Below are positions 12,761 to 24,656 of a stretch of DNA of 64,000 bases, piece by piece. The stretch's first letter is position 1; each line of letters opens with the position of its first letter. The DNA comes from Rhizophlyctis rosea. Lineage: Eukaryota > Chytridiomycota > Chytridiomycetes > Rhizophlyctidales > Rhizophlyctidaceae. Position numbers and translations under genes: made by a program. The stretch spans positions 62,001-126,000 of the forward strand of contig JADGJC010000003.1 of NCBI GenBank assembly GCA_027596075.1, read 5' to 3'. Below the pieces are notes generated by a model. The model saw only the letters and a list, made by a program, of their open reading frames with translations, was not told where the DNA came from and made no database searches.

Positions 12761-13284
12761 TGGTGCGTTGGGCAGTATTGTGCGAAGTATGCCTCTTTGA
12801 TCACATCCGAGCTAAATTCCCACTTTGTTATGGCGGTGTTCATGTCTTGAAGGGAAGGAAGCTATGAAAAGCGGGCAGCTGTTGCGCGTTCCGAGCCACC
12901 CGTGTAATGGTGTGGCACATAAGACCCGTGGCGCAGCAACCTTTCCGAAGCAGCTGCACAGTCCATAGAGAAGATAGCCGCCATGTTGGGTAATTACATG
13001 TTGCCGTCATTCAAACCCAAGCATGCTAAAGAGGCTGAAAAGCAATAAAGTTCATGCATTCACAGCAAGGGTTGACCATTTCCACCTTTGAACCAAAATG
13101 ATATCAAATGCATGAGAGTTAACAACCTTAACACACCAATTTGGCACGGAGAGTTTCTTATCTATGACTTCTCTTGTGTTCGGCGCTATCTTCATGTTTT
13201 TGGTTATTGTATCTCGTTGTTGCGATGACGTCTTCGATGAAGTCTTGATTACATTCTATGCCTGCCACCTTCCTCCACTCAACA
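12761..13284. other. Intergenic region between F-box-like paralogues A and B
   Basis: Carries a shared upstream element of the A/B/C family (12920-12932). Otherwise nothing seen. Confidence 0.4.
12920..12932. promoter_or_regulatory. Shared upstream element TAAGACCCGTGGC (paralogue A)
   Basis: The identical 13-mer occurs upstream of paralogue C (15946-15958). A degenerate form (CACGACCCGCGGC) lies upstream of B near 14727. It is about 160 bp upstream of the A start, and GCGCAGCAAC lies next to it in A and C. It may be a conserved promoter site or just part of the duplicated unit. Confidence 0.4.
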
Positions 13285-14537
13285 TCAACTCGTTGGTGCG
13301 CCAGTGTGACCGTCGCCCAAATCTCCATATCCAAATCCATCATCCGCCTCCCCATCACAATCTGTGTTTCGGTCAGACTCTACAACCGTAACATGTGGTT
13401 CCTCCATCCCGTCAGCATCATCCATCTCCTCATCACTATCATCTGTCTCCCCATCACTCTCAGCATTCAGGTAACTTTCAACGGACCACTGCGGAACACA
13501 GACCTCCACTCCATCACCATGCACCAACCCACCATTTACTCCAGGCCTACCAACATCTTCCCTCCACCCAACCTCCTTCATAACAAACTCCACCGCAGCA
13601 GCCCGCCCAGCCCGGACCAACATGTTCATAAACTGAGGTTTGGCAAGCAAACCAATGGATTTGCACAGTCCGGGAAACACCGCAAAAATAGCTCGCGCCC
13701 ATGGGAGGGATGTATCTGGTTCGTGGAAGAGGTAGGCTAGGAATGCCACTGCCCAGCCGGGGCGAAGACCAATGTGTATAGGGTTGGTCTTGATGTCCAT
13801 GTAGACGTAAAGAGTGGTTTGGTGGAATAGTGGTGAGAAGAGGGTGCATGATTGTTGAAATTTATTCAGCGCACGAAAGTAGCGTTTTCTGGCGCATTGA
13901 ATGAGGACGTAGTTCGAAATGATGACGAGATTGTTTCTGCCCAATGCTGAGTTGAGAGGGAAATATCTCCACTGCAAAGGCCCCGGGGGGGGGGGGGGGT
14001 AGGCAAAAGTAGAATTAGAAAATGGTGGATTATTGGTGCCTGGGTGCTTTTCCCAATGGAGGAACATAGACGAAACGAAGGCCCCAAGTCTGTTTAAAAA
14101 CTCTGGAGAAGAATAATTACATTCCGTGCAGCAGTCATGAACGCCTCTTTATGCGAGATCCCCGGATTCATCGCCTTCACCTTCGGCACCTCCGCTATCA
14201 GAAACCAGTTATATGTACTCTTCCTCCTGCCAGGTACGAAAGGAATCAGCCTTTCAAACAGCGTGGCGAACGGCTTCAAATCATTCAACAACTGTTTCAG
14301 CTTTGGTTCCAATAGGCGCATGTACTGGATACATGTTTGCTCGGATGAGAAGAGTAGGTGGCGTAGGTGTGGGGAAGCAAGGATTTGTTTTGGGATGTGA
14401 GTAGCGAGCTGGTGGGATTTGACGTACGGTGAGTTGCAAAGGGTGTAGGTCGTTTTTGAAAGGAGGAGGAAGGGAATGGCGGTTGGGAGGTAGAGGCAGA
14501 TTTTTTCGAGAATGTGGTCGGGGAGGGATTCTAGCAT
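13285..14537 (-). CDS. F-box-like paralogue B (intact)
   Basis: The one intact member of the tandem family. Exon 1 begins MLESLPDHILEKICLYLP, an F-box-like motif, and continues with SKTTYTLCNSPYVKSHQL and LRHLLFSSEQTCIQYMRLLE. The donor is at 14120 (GTAATT) and exon 2 starts at 13971 with WRYFPLNSALG. Exon 2 carries YVLIQCARKRYFRALNKFQQ and LRPGWAVAFLAYLFHEPDT, and ends in an acidic D/E-rich tail. F-box proteins link substrates to SKP1-cullin ligases; the substrate is unknown. The intron is unusual: its pyrimidine tract is a pure 15-nt C run just upstream of the acceptor. The ATG was chosen to align with those of A and C. Confidence 0.65.
13985..13999. repeat. 15-bp G homopolymer (C tract on the coding strand)
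   Basis: Lies within the intron of paralogue B, ending about 10 nt from the acceptor, where a U-rich tract is usual. Its length may vary between isolates or be miscalled. Confidence 0.7.
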
Positions 14538-15335
14538 TGTGTGGGAGAGGATTTCAGTCGGTGGTGGGGTACTGCTGAACCGTGAAAGATGGGGTTGTTG
14601 GGAACGTGTGAAAGAGCGCAAGTTGAAAGTCCCCACCCCGCCTTTTGTGTCCAAAATGCCAAGACTAGACTGTCACCGTGTTGTGTGACGATCTGCTCGT
14701 TCTGCCACCAAAATGCGCAGCACTTCACGACCCGCGGCGCAGGGGTCCTTTTAACACCTGGCGGCAACGATGGCCACTCAATGGCCACTTGAAAGCCATC
14801 ACGGGAGCCACCAGCCAGTTCGACAGTTCATCAAAGCATTTTCCCAACCATCAAAACATTTACCCAACCGGACTTCTTTGCCCCGTCATCCAATCTTTGG
14901 GATATCACCTATTCCTCAATGACAGAAGTGCCAAACTAGCCACCCTCGCTGATTCCTCCAACAAATTCCCACAGCAGCCCTTTGCAAAATGACGGCGGCA
15001 AAGTCTTTGAAGTGGAAGTCATGCCATCATGCGTCATGTCGATGGCGGTGGTGTGGAGTATCTGTAAAATCTGTGTTTGTGCTTGCGTTGGGTTGATGCA
15101 CGAAAGATCACTCTTGTTTGGTACTTTGATGTTGTCCTATCGCTCAACGCGACAGTGGCTGCTTTCATTTTTCATTATACCTCTCACTCCCTTTCGAAGC
15201 TGTTGACTGAACAACCATGCCAGTTGGGATCAGAAGCGGAGAATCTTCGGTTCCAAAACTGCGCGACGGCATCAATATGTTGGGGAGTTCTACATGTCCC
15301 CGTCGGTCCGCTGAAGACAATACGAAAGGAATGGC
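14538..15335. other. Intergenic region between F-box-like paralogues B and C
   Basis: Contains the degenerate upstream element of B near 14727. The 5' half of this interval shows patchy similarity to the upstream region of C. A possible short second exon for C (SINASDEASNISHS) could extend to about 15185. Confidence 0.4.
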
Positions 15336-15827
15336 TTATATTAGATGCCTCATCGGAAGCATTAATCGACTGAAAAGGATTAGGGTATTTTGGATTGCAT
15401 TCCTTACATTCCGTATGGCAAGCCCGAACGCAACAGTGACAATGCCCGAGTGAGCTGCTTGAATCTTCGAGAATTGATACTGCATGAAGTGGTCGAACCC
15501 GCTGAGGCGAAAAGCAATTGAAGTATGTTTGGGCGAGAAGGACGTCAAGAAGTCACGAATATCCTCTAACAGCAACAGCGCTCTCAGTTCTGGCTCCAAT
15601 TTTCGCATATACTGGATGCAAACTTGCTCATTTGATAAGAGGAGATGGCGGAGGTGGGGAGGACCTTTGAGAATCTGGTGTGGGGTGTGAATCGCAAGAT
15701 GGGCAGCTTTGACAAAGGGGAAGTGACGCAGGGAGAAAGTGGCTTTGGAGACGAGGAGAAGTGGGGTTATGGCGGGGAGGAGCATGCATATGTCTTCCAG
15801 GATATGATACGGGAGGGTGTCCAACAT
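15336..15827 (-). pseudogene. F-box-like paralogue C, truncated
   Basis: Starts MLDTLPYHILEDICMLLPAI and carries the family blocks SKATFSLRHFPFVKAAHL and LRHLLLSNEQVCIQYMRKLE. It reaches the exon 1 boundary (RN before GTAAGG, about 15407) at the same place as A and B. The second exon of the family, about 200 residues with the RPGW-AFLAYLFHEPD block, is missing downstream. Reading through gives a short unrelated tail; a very short 38-nt intron would give about 60 unrelated residues instead. It is probably a partial duplicate or has lost its 3' half. It may still make a free F-box-like domain. Confidence 0.55.
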
Positions 15828-17661
15828 ATTTGCTAAGGTTTTTCGTGAAAGTTAGTTGCGCCAAAGAGCAAACAGCAAACAATAAAAGAGAGTTGCCAGA
15901 CCGCCAACTCACCACCACACCAAATTGCGCAGCAACGTAAAGACGTAAGACCCGTGGCTTACCTCTCTTCCGTGCAGTTCAAGATGGTCCCATCGAACAA
16001 AACTGAAGACAGAGCGACAAAGATTACGTATAAGCGTCATTGATATGCGGAATCAATCGGGTCGAAGCACTTGACACCTTCCTGGCCTATCACCTCTGCC
16101 TTGGTGAGTGTTGGCTCTCAAGCAGCAATGCTAAGGAGATCGCCCATTTGCACGTCAACGAACTTTGCCGGGTAAACGCATGGTGGCATTGAACTTCCAA
16201 GTTGTAGGTAGTCGCTTCTTCAGATAGCACAAACATTCCCGCGTGCGCGTTGGTAAATCTTCCTCGTTACCGCAAATGCAAAATGGCACAATCATTCCAC
16301 TGCATTTTATCCTGTGCTATACGCAACTTACAGCGGCGAAGAAACTGGCTCCCTCCACAGCTTCAATTTCCTCCTTTCTTTTTTGCGTTTGTTCGTCAAT
16401 AAAGCTCCAAAGTCAGGGGCCATTTGGGGGATTCAAAATGCCAAATTAGCCAATATTTCCGTCATTACCTATTGCCATCATTGTCAACGCAACACGAAAT
16501 AAGGAAAGGGGTAACAGGGGTGAATGCTATGTATGGACGAAAGTCAGCAATTCTCAAAGTTGAAACGAGTGGTGAATGTGGAGTTGAGACTCAGCCACTT
16601 CATTCACCCACAACGCGTCTTCTGCGCCACCCCATAGACATCGCGGGTCGACCAGCTCCGGTGTTCCGAGAACCTCAATGGACCCTTCCATGAAGGTTGC
16701 CATCAAACTCCTGAGCCTCCTTTACCGGAAAATTCTGGCAATCTCGCTTAATGAGACCAGAGGAAGATTGTCCCCCATCGATAGAGCAGGTTGGCGACAG
16801 GTCTGGCCTTGGCGGGGATTGCTGGAAGCACTAGAACGATTCGAATTCTGTGAATCAAAAGGGATTGCCGGGGCTGAACCGACAACTGGTGCAGCTGGGC
16901 AATAGAACCATCCCCCCATTGCTTAACTCATCCCACTAGCGCATCAATGTGATGTCAATCCCGGAGCTCAGCACGAGCCTTTCATTGGATGAAGAGATTT
17001 CATGAATGAGAACACATCAGTGATTTAACGTTTCGCGGTACTTGAGGCATATCCCACTTACGCCCCACTAAATTGGCTGAGCACAATTTTGTGAATCCCG
17101 TTCCATTCGTCCAGCTGACCAGCTGTACCAATAGTTTGAAGTGTAACCCGCGTTGCATAGCATGTGCGCCTTCTCGACTCTCTCTCTGTAACTCCCCCTT
17201 GGCAGGTTGCTAGGCGATTGGTTCAAGCCGCCGCTCCTTGTTCGATGTCCATCCATTTGAGGATTGAGGATGGTCAATGTGGGCGCATAGTGGCTTGTGA
17301 ACCACCGCCTCTCTAGCTGGACCCATGATGGCGCTACCAACTACTTCAGCACTGAACTGGTCGCAGAACTCCCGCAGCACTTCTGAGGCTTAAACGCAAT
17401 ACAGTTAAACGGGGAGTGCTAAGAATATCACCCTGTTCTGTCAAATCATTTTTTTGATGGTTGGCCCCGCTGGTGTATTTCAGTCTGTAGCCCAGCGGAT
17501 TTTCTTCGTCTGCTTTCGTGCTGGAAACGTATCGAACAAAACTTTTGCAACACTTACTCCTCCAAACGAATACGAAAGTGGCGACCCACACGTTTTACCG
17601 TTCACCGTCTCCATACTACGGCCAACCTACACCTCCATACACCCTATTACCGTCAGACACC
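15828..17661. other. Gene-poor stretch between the F-box cluster and the forkhead gene
   Basis: Holds the upstream element of C (15946-15958). Several short open frames lack domains or splice logic. The last few hundred bases are presumably the forkhead promoter and 5' UTR. Confidence 0.4.
15946..15958. promoter_or_regulatory. Shared upstream element TAAGACCCGTGGC (paralogue C)
   Basis: Identical to the 13-mer upstream of paralogue A and in the same orientation, about 120 bp from the C start. Confidence 0.4.
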
Positions 17662-19409
<1,748 letters not shown>

Positions 19410-19900
19410 TTCAAAAATAAATGTCTGATATCAGTTTCGTCGCAGATGGCATGCAAGTTCGTGATGGATAATATGTAGTTGATTCGCGTTGTTGTAAGCC
19501 TGTAGTTCTCGCTTTGTAGCCTTTTGTAGGTCAGCGGGGCAATTTTGTGTAAACTTCTAATGTTGTGGGTAATAGCTTTCATGAGGAACCATTTGTCTAT
19601 CTCTAGGTCTTTCACTTTTGGTCCCTCCAGGGATATTTCTTTGCACATTTTTTCCTTTGTATTCAAATATATGTCGATTGCAAATTGCGCTTCGTGCTGG
19701 TGATGCTGGTGTGTTTCGTTTTGAGTGATTGCAGCTCCATTCACAAGGGCTCTACCTGCACTTATTGAGCGTGAAACCCAGTTGAGCCCGTTCGCATGGG
19801 GCACGAAGTAACGATAGAAAGGATTGCAGTGGCATGATTGAGTTCTATTGTTCAAACGCTATGACAAGAGCCGAACGTCATCTAGCAATCTACCAAAACC
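19410..19900. other. Convergent intergenic region
   Basis: AT-rich 3' flanks. A 149-codon frame on the minus strand lies here but shows no domain; see the rejected items. Confidence 0.4.
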
Positions 19901-21241
19901 TTAGAGTTTCGCCTTTGGCTTCAAATCTTTTAGAATGCCGTCAAGTTTGGTGGCCAGCATCATGTTGCCTTTCACTTTCAACTTCCCCTGCATGAATGCC
20001 TTTTGGCCTGTCGCGTGCGTGTCAGGCCTCGATTGTGCAGACGATTCGAAACCACTTGTAACGCCTTACCATTCAGCTTCCCTTGCGCCAGATCAGACAA
20101 GTCCTTGTCACTGAATAATGAATGTATGAGCGTAGACACCAACGGGCCTTTCAACGCATCAGATCAAGCTTACCCTATGGAGATGATGAGGTCCGGTTTG
20201 GTGCCGGAAAGGGGCCCGTCCTGAACGCCCGGCTTTCCTTTCAAGTCCAAGGTCCATGTTTGCACCTTGCCTCCCGCATTCTTATGGCATAGCACGTCAG
20301 CATCGATCCACTCGCACAGTTCGAATGAAACTCTACCTTGACATCGAATTGGAAGATCGCATTCCCCTACATTGAAAATTTAGTCCATAAGCGAATGGTA
20401 ACCCACAAACGGTCCTTCGGCAGCGATACCTTCCGCTTGATTGCAGCTGCGTCTGAATCAGGCAAAGTGGATAGCGCGGCCTTCATATCTGCGAACAAAC
20501 TAGCGGATTGGAAGTTTTCCTTTCCGCCTCCGCTTGCAGCGGCGGCAGAAGAAGCCGCTGGTGCGGGTGCTGATGCGGCCGGTGCTGCAGCGGGTGATGC
20601 CTTGACTACCTTGAACAGCTCATCTGCGATGATATAAGACATAGGGCCAGGCTGAAAAGCAAGATCGCACGCATACCGAGCTTGGTGGCCAACATCATCT
20701 GTCAAACGAGTTCATCAGTAAGCGATGTGCGTATCGAAATCAAGGGACATTCGAACGCACATTTCCTTTTGTCTTCAGCTTGCCTTGCATGAACGCCTTT
20801 TGACCGTTGACCTTTCCACTTGCAAGACCCAACAAGGTCTCCTCGCTTAACGAAAGGAATGAACTGCGGGTCCAGAGAAAGCTATCACACACTGAAGGCA
20901 CTCACTCTGTGATTATCCGGACGTCCGCTTTCCCACTAGCCGGGCCGGACGAGATACGTCCGGTATCCTTGAAGTCCAGGGTCCATACCTATATCCACAA
21001 CGGTCAAACCCCTCATGACGACGAGCGTCAAGCCCTCCCATGAACTTACTTGTCCGTCCTTGATTTCTAGTTCGAAAACGGCGTTGAGCTGTGTTTCAGA
21101 GGATTATCAGTCATCGCGTGTGACGAGGGTGTTTAGTGGACCCTGTGCACAGACCTTCTTCTGCAAAGCTGACTTCTGTGCCGCGGGCAGGTCCTCCACA
21201 GCCGTTTTGAGCTGTTCAAGAGTAGCCGAGGCTTTCGACAT
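19901..21241 (-). CDS. Peroxisomal protein with two tandem SCP2 sterol-carrier domains
   Basis: SCP2 domains bind and move lipids and fatty acyl-CoA. The start [15 protein letters not shown] opens the first domain ([25 protein letters not shown]). An Ala/Pro-rich linker ([19 protein letters not shown]) leads to a second domain ([21 protein letters not shown]). Both domains end in nearly the same block: [19 protein letters not shown] in the first and the same with V for T in the second, so this is a fairly recent internal duplication. The protein ends PKAKL, and AKL is a good C-terminal peroxisomal targeting signal (PTS1). Several short introns interrupt each domain at similar places. The reading frames are clean. 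A role in peroxisomal lipid handling follows from the family and the targeting signal. Confidence 0.88.
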
Positions 21242-21771
21242 TTCGGAAATGAAACTTTGATGCGCTTGGGTTGGCGGTGGATGAAGATGGACTAGGTACG
21301 ATGTGATGTCGGAAAAAAGGAAATGGAGCGTGGGAAGGTGGGAGCACCCTGACCCTCGTGAAAAGTTGACGTGAGCTTCACACGTCAGCGGCTTAGGAGG
21401 CCGCATCTGCCACCCCGACAATTAATTTTCAGGGTCTTTCCAGGTTCCAGCTTCCCACATTCTGTTTTGCCCACCATCTACTTGCGATCTATAGGTGCTT
21501 TTGCATTCCGAGGTTCAGCATCGACTCTACAGCGGTTTCAGAGGTACTGTTGAAGACTCATAACATTCAGCCGAAGCCATCTGTACGCCAGAAAGTACTG
21601 TTGTGGGCTCTGGAGCGTTTGAGCCGGTGAGGTGGATGGATATGGCTGGCACCCCCTGACGATGACTTGATAAAATATGCTTTCTAAAAGCGTGCTGGAA
21701 ACAGCTTCGACCCTCGCAACAATCGCTGAATCCCTGACACACTCTCAACCTCCAAGCGCCTTTCCAACAAG
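21242..21771. other. Divergent intergenic region
   Basis: Promoter side of both neighbours. I see no element or extra gene. Confidence 0.4.
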
Positions 21772-23013
21772 ATGCTGCTCTTACCAGAAATTCTCCGCTC
21801 AGTAGCGAGAGTCAGTGATCCAATAACCGCACGGAACCTACGCGCCTGCAACAAAATCCTCACCAAATTTATCTCGATGAAAGACCTCATTTGGGCCGAA
21901 GCCGTATGGAGATGCCAAAAAGAGGAGACTCTCACCGGTTGCTGGCTTTGGGCAATGCTGAACAACCATACAAACGTCGTCCGTTGTCTGACCGTCCAAT
22001 GGGGTGGATATGCTTACGATGTCGTTTTATTGGTCGGCGCGAATAAAGGTCACCCAGAGCTCGTGACTATGGCAATCGAAGCGGGGTCAGGTTTTCGCAA
22101 AGCGGAAGAGTTCGCAAAGTTCTGGCTCTTAGATCGAGTCGCACCCGAACTCGCAAAACTTGCGTCGCGGATGACAGACCAAGCTCGTGACGGTCTCGCC
22201 ATTTACACTCTTTGTGCGGCGGTGAAACATGGTCATAACGACATTGTGAGAATCCTTCTAGCGGCAGGGGCAGACGCACGTACAGACCATTGCGCGGCAC
22301 TCAGGGTCGCAGCCGCAAACGGTCAGACAGCTACTGCTAAGATCATTTTGGAGGAGGGGAAATTGAACCAGTACTTAGGTAGCGTTGAGGTAACCCAAAG
22401 TCTAGAAGCTTGCGTGTGGACGGCAGCAAAGGCGGGTCATGAGGAAGTCGTCAAACTATTGTTGGATGCATGGTGTCCCTCAGATCCGGTTATCTGGAGG
22501 GTGTATTTTCAAATGGCGGGGGCCAGTGGGCATTTGGGAGTCGTGCAGGTGCTTCTGACAACGGGCGCCAGCGACATTGCAAAACGGGAAGCGCTCAGGG
22601 AAGCAAGTCGGGCAGGTCATACGGAAGTGGTGAAGGCGTTGCTGGCGGCCGGTGCGAAGGGACGGAATGAAGCTCTGCGGAGGGCACCGTGGCGTGGGGA
22701 TGTGCGAAGGGTGCTGAGGGACGCGGGAGCCCGTTGGGTATGGCGCGCGAGCTATCTTCGCGCTATGATACTGTTTATCGGATTGATGGGTTTTATGCTG
22801 GGCGGGATAGTTCTAGGATTCATAATCATTGGGTTGGTGCAATACCAAATCTTTTTTCGGCTGCTCTCTGAGACGGATGTGGAGGTGCTGGCAGCTCAAG
22901 GTCTTTCGTGGCCGTCGGGATGGGATTTTGGATGTGGATTCGGGTTACAGCATGTGCATGTGCTACCGTTGCACTTCAAGGGGTGGGGTGGCATATTCTT
23001 TTACGGTACTTGA
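21772..23013 (+). CDS. F-box-like / ankyrin-repeat protein with C-terminal membrane segment
   Basis: A single-exon gene of 413 codons. The N-terminus (LLLPEILRSVARVSDPITARNL) resembles an F-box. Ankyrin units follow between about residues 85 and 315: HGHNDIVRILLAAGADART, AAKAGHEEVVKLLLDA, ASGHLGVVQVLLTTGAS and ASRAGHTEVVKALLAAGAK are the clearest. After the repeats a strongly hydrophobic stretch (AMILFIGLMGFMLGGIVLGF and onward) should form one or two membrane helices, unusual for an F-box adaptor. The last 50 residues are aromatic and Gly-rich. Ankyrin proteins of this shape are common multicopy genes in chytrids. Substrate and location are unknown. The intact long frame supports a live gene. 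Confidence 0.75.
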   Translation: MLLLPEILRSVARVSDPITARNLRACNKILTKFISMKDLIWAEAVWRCQKEETLTGCWLWAMLNNHTNVVRCLTVQWGGYAYDVVLLVGANKGHPELVTMAIEAGSGFRKAEEFAKFWLLDRVAPELAKLASRMTDQARDGLAIYTLCAAVKHGHNDIVRILLAAGADARTDHCAALRVAAANGQTATAKIILEEGKLNQYLGSVEVTQSLEACVWTAAKAGHEEVVKLLLDAWCPSDPVIWRVYFQMAGASGHLGVVQVLLTTGASDIAKREALREASRAGHTEVVKALLAAGAKGRNEALRRAPWRGDVRRVLRDAGARWVWRASYLRAMILFIGLMGFMLGGIVLGFIIIGLVQYQIFFRLLSETDVEVLAAQGLSWPSGWDFGCGFGLQHVHVLPLHFKGWGGIFFYGT

Positions 23014-23322
23014 TGGGAGGAGGGCCTTTTCATCGGTGGATGCGCGAGTGGTATTTTTACGTTGATGAAGATTGATGCCGATTACCGAAGGATAGTTTAG
23101 TTTACTATGTAGAATGTTGTCGAAATCAATTTTCCAGATAAAACAAGATCAGTATCCATAAAACGGATCGTCAACATGCAATTGGTCATCGCGTCATCTA
23201 TGGCTCTCTTCTTCTACATAATTTGAGACAATCGATCGTCATGACCATTCTTCTAATATGTACATGCTGACAAAGATTATATACATCCAAAGCGTACAAG
23301 GGTCAAGCATAAGACGGCCCTT
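23014..23322. other. Convergent intergenic region
   Basis: AT-rich 3' flanks; nothing else seen. Confidence 0.4.
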
Positions 23323-24359
23323 TCACAGCGCCGTCTTGGCAAGTTCCCGCGTGGCCTTTCTAATCGTCGCATCCAACTCATCACGCATCCTTTCAGCGCC
23401 ATTTGAAGCAAGCTCCAAAACCGATTGAAGTTTATCAAGATGTAATCTTGCTTCCAACTGTTCATATACCATCAGTCTTTTCATCCGTATGAGCAAGTTC
23501 GCATGATTACTTACACTCAGTAATGTGATCTTCCCACTCTTCGGCAGCAGTCCAACGGTAAGTGTAGGAACGTCTGCTGATTCCTCGATGTGGTTCAAAT
23601 CTGGATGAAAATGCCATGTCAGGTGATAGGTCCTCACATTTCAACATGACACGACCACATACCAAGGAGAGGAATGTTATTGGCTATTCCTGCCGAACAC
23701 GCGCACACAAAATCCCTCATCGGAACTCCAGCATCTATCATTGCCAGCGTAGTTGCGTTGATCGCGGCGTGTAACGCTCCTAAAAGCGTTCCTTTCATAT
23801 GAGTAACAACGGTATCAGTGACTATCACGGTTGAGACTCACCACCGTCCACTTGCAGGATTTGAATATTGATATCGATTTCTGACCTAGACGCTACGTTC
23901 TGTCCATAGCAAATGATGGGTTCGAACGTTTGTTTGATCACTGATGCAACCTCCCGCAACCGCCGGTCCCGCTTTAGCTTCTGCTTCCGCTCCCCCGAGC
24001 TGAAACTGGCAACATTGTATTCCACATTGATTATTGGCCCCTTCTCTTGTTGTCCAGATCGTTTTGCCGGCTGGTAATGAGTGTGAGAGGAAGTTGACTT
24101 GAGAGTAAACAGTGCAGGCCAACCTCTCGGGGGCCATAAACAGAGACTAGACATTTTGTGTTCCCTTGCTCAATATATGCGGAGCCGTCTGCTTGTGCGA
24201 ATACTCCCGTTCGGCAGTTTAGTCGACGGAGCTCAGGCGGTCTCCGCCCGTCCACTCGGAGGCCTGTGGCAGGAGGGGTTAATGTCTCGAGGAAAACCTA
24301 TCACAGTCGCAGGTGCAAACTGAACCTTCGGGTGATACAATATCAAATCTGCCCGACAT
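23323..24359 (-). CDS. RRP41: Exosome core subunit RRP41 (SKI6/EXOSC4)
   Basis: RNase PH-like ring subunit of the RNA exosome, which degrades and trims RNA in nucleus and cytoplasm. The short first exon (MSGRFDIVSPEG) joins in phase to LRVDGRRPPELRRLN and GVFAQADGSAYIEQGNTK, the classic start of RRP41. Later exons give YNVASFSSGERK, SEIDINIQILQVDGG, NATTLAMIDAGVPMRDFVC and the final helix RMRDELDATIRKATRELA. About five short introns, all GT-AG, join in consistent phase. Length matches the family (about 240 residues). The start at 24359 faces the cactin start across about 300 bp, so the two share a divergent promoter region. Confidence 0.93.
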
Positions 24360-24656
24360 TGAGTTTTCTAGGATGAAAAAGCGGTCTTCTTAAGACTGTA
24401 CGCCAGTGAGGAACGGGATTGTTGATTCTGATCGTATCGTTGAAGGAAATTTGGAGGCAAGAGAGGGCGCGGGCGAGCAACCGTGAAGACGAAGTTGGCT
24501 GGCCAAAAAGTTGTGTGGCTTTGAATGATGCTCAAGCCCAACGCTCATTCCCAAAGCTGCTCTGTTGTTCTCAACATCCTCAATATTCGTTTCTCACCCC
24601 CACACATCTATGCAAACCAGACCTCCGTAGCACAAGTAACGTACTACACATAAGAA

